10,000 nucleotides of DNA from Desulfomonile sp. Lineage in GTDB: Bacteria > Desulfobacterota > Desulfomonilia > Desulfomonilales > Desulfomonilaceae. Location: contig JAIWNO010000172.1 in the NCBI GenBank assembly GCA_020216785.1, positions 1 through 10,000 on the forward strand. The letters are read 5' to 3'. Numbering within the stretch: the stretch's first letter is position 1; every line of letters starts with the position of its first letter. Below, piece by piece: positions 5,528-10,000 of this stretch. Below the pieces are notes generated by a model. The model did not search any database. It was not told the DNA's origin and worked only from the letters and a program-made list of their open reading frames with translations. The position numbers and the translations under genes are program-made.

Positions 5528-6775
5528 ATGCAGCCAGTGAGCGGCAATAACGGCTATTCGCTCCATTTCGGCGGGGAAGGCCCGGGCCTGAGCACCAGGT
5601 GGCGGATTTTGTCCGCCGCGGAAGAGATCATGAGCGAGAAGGGGCTTGCCGGGTTCTGCATTTCCGAGATCGCCCGCAAGGCCGGCGTTACCGATTCAGT
5701 GATTTATCAGTACTACAAGGGCAAACAAGATCTCCTGTTTTCTATTCCCGCGGAGCGGATGAAGGAAGTCATGAGTCTCCTTCAGGAGCAGCTGAGCGGA
5801 ATACAGGACGTTTGGAGTCGTTTGAGAAAAATGGTGTGGTTTCATCTCCGATACAATGACACGTATCGGGGATACGCTCGGTTGTTGCTCCTGGAGTGCC
5901 GCTCGTCAAAGGCCTTCTACTCTACCCCGGCTTATAAGCTTGTTCGACAGTATGCGGGCATTCTCCTGTCGATCCTGGAACAGGGAGTCAAAGAGGGCAG
6001 GTTCCGTTCGGACGTTAACGCGCGCCTCATACGGGACATTGTGCTCGGCGCGCTCGATATGGAAACCATCGGGGCATTGGCCAGTAAAGAGGTCGGGCAA
6101 AGCGAGACCGACTTTGAAGACTTTATGAGGCTCGTGGAATCGATGATCGTTGTCAAGCGCCCGACAGATGAAGCTCGGATCAATCGCGCCGATGCGATCA
6201 TGAATGCAGCGGAAAAGGTCTTCGCGGAGAAGGATTTCACGTCGGCCACAATAGGGCAAATCGCCAAACTGGCAGGCGTGGCCGACGGGACCATTTACGA
6301 GCACTTCGAGAACAAAGAGGACATCCTGTTTTCATTGGCCGCGAAGCGATTCGATACGTTTCTCGCGGACGCAGGCGAAGTTTTTGAGATCAGGAATCCG
6401 GCCCGTAAGCTGCGTCGCATGATTAAGTTCCACTTCTCCAGCTTCCTTAGTGAGCGCCAGTTTTTGAAGGTGTTTCTTTTGCAACTGCAACTGAGCCTGC
6501 GGTTTTACGGTTCCAAAGCATATGACACGTTCCGAACGTATTTTCAGCTGGTTGAAGAGGTCATCGAAGAAGGGAAGGCGGCCGGAGTTTTTTATCCTGA
6601 GGTGAACGCCCGGGTCTTCAGGAACATGTTCCTCGGGGCTTTCAGCCACATGGCCCTTCGGTGGCTCATTTTGCACGAGTCCACGGATACGGACAGGATG
6701 GAAGAAATCAACCAGGTCACGCAACTACTCTCTGCGGCGGTATCCGCGGGGGCGGCTCAGGACGCGGCGAACTGA
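5528..6775 (+). CDS. tandem double TetR/AcrR-family regulator
   Basis: This 415-aa cytoplasmic regulator consists of two complete TetR units in one chain. Unit 1 has its HTH at about 24-72 (ILSAAEEIMSEKG...ISEIARKAGVTDSVIYQYYKGKQDLLF). Unit 2 has its HTH at about 216-268 (IMNAAEKVFAEKD...IGQIAKLAGVADGTIYEHFENKEDILF). The all-helical C-terminal halves also match: EQGVKEGRFRSDVNAR (151-166) aligns with EEGKAAGVFYPEVNAR (347-362), and VLGALDME with FLGAFSHM. A normal TetR protein has about 200 aa and one HTH, so this is an internal duplication or fusion. Its place among acyl-CoA genes suggests an acyl-CoA- or fatty-acid-responsive repressor, as with other TetR proteins (FadR, PsrA) of fatty acid pathways; that is inference. 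The start has only a weak upstream AGGTGA 4 nt away. The next plausible Met is inside the first HTH, so this start is preferred. Confidence 0.9.
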   Translation: MQPVSGNNGYSLHFGGEGPGLSTRWRILSAAEEIMSEKGLAGFCISEIARKAGVTDSVIYQYYKGKQDLLFSIPAERMKEVMSLLQEQLSGIQDVWSRLRKMVWFHLRYNDTYRGYARLLLLECRSSKAFYSTPAYKLVRQYAGILLSILEQGVKEGRFRSDVNARLIRDIVLGALDMETIGALASKEVGQSETDFEDFMRLVESMIVVKRPTDEARINRADAIMNAAEKVFAEKDFTSATIGQIAKLAGVADGTIYEHFENKEDILFSLAAKRFDTFLADAGEVFEIRNPARKLRRMIKFHFSSFLSERQFLKVFLLQLQLSLRFYGSKAYDTFRTYFQLVEEVIEEGKAAGVFYPEVNARVFRNMFLGAFSHMALRWLILHESTDTDRMEEINQVTQLLSAAVSAGAAQDAAN

Positions 6776-6864
6776 CACCGGTTCGCTTTGAGGCCTGCCC
6801 GATCTCCGGATGGCGGCCTTCTCTTAACTGTCACTCCTTTCTTGGCACACAGGATGATCGACCC

Positions 6865-7629
6865 ATGAAACTCAAGAACAAAGTGGCTATCGTTACCGGG
6901 GCGAGCAAGGGAATCGGCAAAGGAATAGCCGTCCGGTATGCGCAGGAGGGCGCGTCGGTGGTGCTTGCGAGCCGCTCTATGGACCTCCTGACCGCCATTG
7001 TCGGAGAGATACGCGGAGCGGGCGGGAGCGCTCTCGCCTTGACGCTGGACGTGAGGAGCCCCGACAGTGTCGAGTCGGTGGTCCGCCGAACGGTCGGCGA
7101 ATACGGCAAACTGGATATCATGGTCAACAATGCCGGCATATCCATGGCACATCCTTCAGAAGATCTTGACCCGGCAGACTGGGAGAGGGCCCTCCAGACG
7201 GACCTCTCCGGAATCTTTTACGGATGCCGATCCGCGGCCAGGCAGATGATCTCCCAGGGCACCGGCGGCTCAATCATCAATGTAACATCGGTGTACGGCA
7301 TCGTTGCAGCACCCATGCGGGCCGCGTACTGCGCCAGCAAAGCGGGTGCGAATATGCTTACCAAGGTGCTCGCAAGCGAATGGGCTAACAAAAAGATACG
7401 CGTAAATGCCCTTGCACCTGGGTACATTCGTACGGATTTGGTGCAGGGCCTGATCGACAGAGGAATTCTTCCATTGAGTGCGATTGAGAAGAGAACACCC
7501 CAAGGGCGCATTGGGGAAATATCGGACCTCTTGGCGGTCGCGGTGCTTCTTGCCGGCGACGAAGCCCCTTTCATGACCGGCTCGATCGTCACGGTGGACG
7601 GTGGCTGGAGCGCGTACGGGTATCTGTGA
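6865..7629 (+). CDS. SDR-family oxidoreductase, FabG-like 3-oxoacyl/3-hydroxyacyl type
   Basis: This 254-aa classical short-chain dehydrogenase/reductase uses NAD(P)H to interconvert a keto and a hydroxy group. Motifs are TGASKGIG (11-18, dinucleotide binding), an Arg after beta-2 (SR at 36-37, which often favours NADP), NNAG (88-91), catalytic S142, Y155 and K159 (YCASK), PGYIRTD (185-191) and VDGGW near the end. The Asn of the usual N-S-Y-K tetrad appears to be Asp (D113 in QTDLSG). The start at 6865 fits the family N-terminus (MKLKNKVAIVTG), with AGGA at 6851-6854. A longer frame back to 6661 overlaps the regulator and is rejected. Neighbours suggest it acts on 3-hydroxyacyl- or 3-oxoacyl-CoA in fatty acid breakdown. 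FabG-type biosynthetic or other alcohol substrates remain possible. Confidence 0.9.
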   Translation: MKLKNKVAIVTGASKGIGKGIAVRYAQEGASVVLASRSMDLLTAIVGEIRGAGGSALALTLDVRSPDSVESVVRRTVGEYGKLDIMVNNAGISMAHPSEDLDPADWERALQTDLSGIFYGCRSAARQMISQGTGGSIINVTSVYGIVAAPMRAAYCASKAGANMLTKVLASEWANKKIRVNALAPGYIRTDLVQGLIDRGILPLSAIEKRTPQGRIGEISDLLAVAVLLAGDEAPFMTGSIVTVDGGWSAYGYL

Positions 7630-7854
7630 TTCCAACTGTCAGGGCTTGGAAGCCACGACGAACCATGAGAATCGGCCGGGACTTCGTCCGTGGCTTTGCC
7701 CCGGATGCATTGGTTGCCTTCCGGGGGCCCTTCTTGGTTCCAGTCAGATTGAAAGGGAGACTCCATCTCTCCCCTCAGGCTCCCTCATTCGCGGCCCAAA
7801 CCTCCGCGTAAATGGGTGAGCAGTTCTCGTAGACCCTTCCATGACTAAGAAGTC

Positions 7855-9236
7855 ATGGGATTACGTGTGAAGGCGGGACGGGAAATGGCTGAAATGGGCC
7901 TCGCGCAACGGTTCGCACAAACGGTTGAGAGATATGTGCCGGACGCAATCACTTCGGCCGTCTTCATGGTGATCATCCTGTTCATCTTTACCGCCTTGAT
8001 CGGTGTGCCGGCCTCTCAGACGATCGACGCGTACTACAAAGGACTGTGGATGCTCCTCGCGTTTACTATGCAAATGACGTTGATTATCACCCTCAGTGCG
8101 GTGTTCGGGAGCTCACCGATTTTCAGGCGCTGCATCAAGGCCTTGGCAGTGATCCCCAAGACCCAATTCCAAGTCATCGCATTGGCCGCATTGGTGACCG
8201 CCGTCCTAGCGTACATTTACTGGGGGTTGGCTGTTACGCTGGGGCCGGTGATCACCATATATTTTTGCGGTGAAGCAGAGCGCAAAGGAATCAAAGTCGA
8301 TTTCATGCTTTGCCTCGCGGCCGTCTTTGCTGCGCATTCCGTATGGCAGTACGGGTTGTCTTCGAGCGGCCCCCTTTTGGTGGCCACGCCCGGGCACTTC
8401 CTGGAGAAAACAACGGGCGTGATGCCCTTACGACGCTATGGAGCCCCGCTGCCATAACCTACGTGATCGCCTTTACTCTGGCTTTGCTTGTGATCGCGCG
8501 GATTCTTATCCCCAGGGAGCCGAAGACGATTTCCAATTTTCCCGGGGCCTACAAATTGATTACCATGGATGAGTCGGAGACGGCCCGCGCGGAAGATGAG
8601 GAACGTGCCTCTTTCTCTCAACGATTGGAAGACAGTAGGATCATAGGAATACTGATCCTCGTCGGGCTGGCTGTATGGTTGTATCATCATTTCATTACCA
8701 AAAATGCGGGCTTGGATTTCAACTCCCTCAATGTCATCTTTCTTCTCCTCTGCTTCTTGCTCCACAAGAACGTGTACAATTTCACCAAGGCACTGCAGGA
8801 GGGAATCAAGTCATCCTGGTCCGTGGTAGTGATTTACCATCGGTACGCAACTGCAGCAGGGATATTGCAGTTCACCCCGGCTGGAAAGACCATCGCGGAA
8901 TTCCTGGCCGCAATTTCCACAACATATTCATTTCCCCTCTTGATCGCCCTCTCGGGAACGATCGTCGCGGTCTTCGTGCCTTCCAGCGGCGGTCAATGGG
9001 CTATTCAGGGCTTTGTAACGAGCAAGGCTGCGGAAGCCGTAGGAGTTTCCTTTCAGAGAGGGCTTCTGTCGCTCGGGGTCGGAGATCAGATGGGCAATCT
9101 CTGTTCCTCCTTCTGGTACGTGATTGTGGCCGGGATCGCGCGTGTCGATTTCAGGAAGTTCTTCGGCTATGGTTTACTCTTTTCCGTTGTTTGGTTTATT
9201 ATCGGCGTCCTGTGCTTCACCTTCTTGAAGTGTTAG
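7855..9236 (+). pseudogene. atoE: AtoE-type short-chain fatty acid transporter, frameshifted
   Basis: This would be a cytoplasmic-membrane carrier of about 450-460 aa for short-chain fatty acids, with many hydrophobic segments. The first part (7855 to about 8427) contains YVPDAITSAVFMVIILFIFTALIG and ATPGHFLEKTTGVMP. The remainder continues one frame back, from TTLWSPAAITYVIAF to the stop at 9236. It includes the family blocks VPSSGGQWAIQGFVTSKAAEAVG and GDQMGNLCSSFWYVIVAGIARVDFRKFFGY. The first frame otherwise ends at 8457 after a non-homologous tail. Restoring one C in the CCC run at 8425-8427 gives GVMPLTTLWSPAAITYV, a smooth join. The break is therefore a 1-base loss, either a real mutation or a sequencing error. 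The start may instead be the ATG at 7885 (MAEMGLAQRFAQTVERYVPDA); neither start has a strong ribosome binding site. Confidence 0.85.
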
Positions 9237-9448
9237 GACCGAGTACCACTATCAAGACGATAAAATGAGCCCTTGATGCGCTGCGGAGATTCGTCCGTAG
9301 TTTCGACCCAGACTTGATAATTTGTCTTGAGATGCCGATTACGGGTAGGGGCGACCAGCCGGTCGCCCCACGGTTTGTGGAGAAGGTCGGAGTTCCGGGC
9401 ACATCGCCGGGCGGCTCAGATAGCAAGGTGTCACGAAAGGTCTATACG
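9237..9448. other. intergenic spacer with a REP-like hairpin
   Basis: I see no gene in this 212-bp spacer. Its one clear structure is the palindrome at 9348-9369. A segment at 9284-9300 (TGCGGAGATTCGTCCGT) resembles one at 101-117 (TGCGGCGATTCGTCTGT), with two differences. That hints at a short dispersed repeat but is weak evidence. Confidence 0.45.
9348..9369. repeat. REP-like palindrome GGGGCGACC...GGTCGCCCC
   Basis: GGGGCGACC (9348-9356), loop AGCC, GGTCGCCCC (9361-9369) forms a perfect 9-bp stem preceded by GGGTA. It lies between the transporter and the acyl-CoA dehydrogenase. No T-run follows (next bases ACGG), so it is better called an extragenic palindrome than an intrinsic terminator. 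It could still limit read-through or protect the upstream mRNA 3' end. Confidence 0.65.
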
Positions 9449-10000
9449 ATGGCGAAATTCGTTAGTGAACGAAACCTTAAATTCCTCCTCTATGAAGTGC
9501 TCGATTGCACATCACTCACTCAATATCCCTATTTTCAGGATCATAGCAGGGAAAACTTCGACCTGATCCTCCAGACCGCGCTGAAAATAGGTCGGGACGT
9601 GCTGCAACCCCACCTTCGAGAAATGGACCAGAAGCAGCCGGAACTGGTCAAGGGTCGCGTCAAGGTCCATCCCATGGTCAAGGCATTTATGGCCGACGCA
9701 GGCGAGGGGGGATGGATTGCGGCAAACGCTCCTTTTGAATTGGGCGGGCAACAGCTTCCCTCGATAGTCACGAATGCGTGCATGTTCATTTTCGGCGCTG
9801 CCAACTATTCCGCCAGCGTTTACCCGATGCTGACCTCCGGGGCCGCGCACCTCATCGAATCCTTTGGGTCGCAGGAACTTGTGGATACCTTCATTCCAAA
9901 GATGTTCGCGGGTGAGTGGCAGGGGACTATGGCCCTGACAGAGCCCCAGGCCGGCAGTTCGCTCGCTGACGTTACAACCCAGGCCGAGCCTACCGATCAG
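9449..10000 (+). CDS. acyl-CoA dehydrogenase, N-terminal part (runs off window)
   Basis: This FAD-dependent acyl-CoA dehydrogenase (ACAD superfamily) oxidises an acyl-CoA to the 2,3-enoyl-CoA. Only the first 184 residues are inside the window, and the frame is open at 10000. It begins MAKFVSERNLKFLLYEVLD, an N-terminal extension seen in the long (about 590-600 aa) ACAD subgroup that includes DmdC-like enzymes. The mid/N-terminal domain signature MALTEPQAGSSLADVTTQA (near 160-180) lines the FAD/substrate site. The catalytic Glu would be in the missing C-terminal part. The start ATG has AAAGG (9436-9440) 8 nt upstream. In the gene set it would follow acyl-CoA formation by the ligase at 3629-5200. 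Whether the substrate is a fatty, branched or thio-acyl-CoA cannot be told from this fragment. Confidence 0.88.
   Translation, partial: MAKFVSERNLKFLLYEVLDCTSLTQYPYFQDHSRENFDLILQTALKIGRDVLQPHLREMDQKQPELVKGRVKVHPMVKAFMADAGEGGWIAANAPFELGGQQLPSIVTNACMFIFGAANYSASVYPMLTSGAAHLIESFGSQELVDTFIPKMFAGEWQGTMALTEPQAGSSLADVTTQAEPTDQ

Noticed and set aside
6661..6864. A longer SDR start at 6661
   Set aside because: It overlaps the TetR gene and adds non-homologous residues before the typical MKLKNKVAIVTG start.
7755..7773. GGGAGA/TCTCCC hairpin after the SDR gene as a terminator
   Set aside because: The stem is only 6 bp and no T-run follows. It lies about 125 bp after the stop, so support is too weak.
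8415..8440. Programmed -1 frameshifting in the AtoE-type gene
   Set aside because: No X-XXY-YYZ slippery heptamer or clear downstream structure is visible. A lost C in a CCC(C) tract explains the break more simply.

Overview
The window looks like a bacterial chromosome of moderately high GC. It is probably from an anaerobic Desulfobacterota/Deltaproteobacteria-type organism. That placement is an inference from an acyl-CoA catabolic gene set interspersed with short palindromic repeats of the 'GACAGGCA...TGCCTGTC' and 'GGGGCGACC...GGTCGCCCC' kind. No marker gene fixes the taxonomy.

The left third (about 1-3470) is a mobile-element junction. A 3' fragment of a tRNA-Val(CAC) gene (288-332), followed by a rho-independent terminator, is a typical tyrosine-recombinase attachment core. 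It is followed by a convergent two-gene module on the minus strand: an excisionase-like HTH protein (1863-1552) overlapping a tyrosine integrase (1561-458). The module has a readable sigma70-type promoter with a palindrome lying across its -35 box. Next comes the C-terminal half of an IS1634-type DDE transposase (2736-2091). Its homology stops exactly at the edge of a two-repeat remnant of a type I-E-like CRISPR array (27-bp identical repeats, 61-bp period). A compact IS200-type element (tnpA plus subterminal hairpins) sits directly beside that remnant.

The right two thirds (3629-10000) hold a co-oriented plus-strand set for fatty acid or organic acid catabolism. It encodes an acyl-CoA synthetase, a regulator made of two complete TetR units fused in tandem, an SDR-family 3-hydroxyacyl/3-oxoacyl reductase, an AtoE-type short-chain fatty acid transporter, and the N-terminal part of an acyl-CoA dehydrogenase that runs off the window. 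The inferred logic is uptake (AtoE), activation (ligase), alpha,beta-dehydrogenation (ACAD) and hydroxyacyl/ketoacyl redox (SDR), under acyl-responsive control by the TetR protein. The transporter gene is broken by a -1 frameshift that a single lost C would explain. The long spacers between genes (about 90-330 bases) hold REP-like hairpins, so the cluster is probably several transcription units and not one tight operon.

The most notable points are the CRISPR remnant fused at a repeat edge to a transposase gene, the double TetR regulator, the attP-like arrangement around a truncated tRNA, the integrase lacking the first histidine of its HxxR motif, and the homopolymer frameshift in atoE. I did not find a clearly new multi-gene system.
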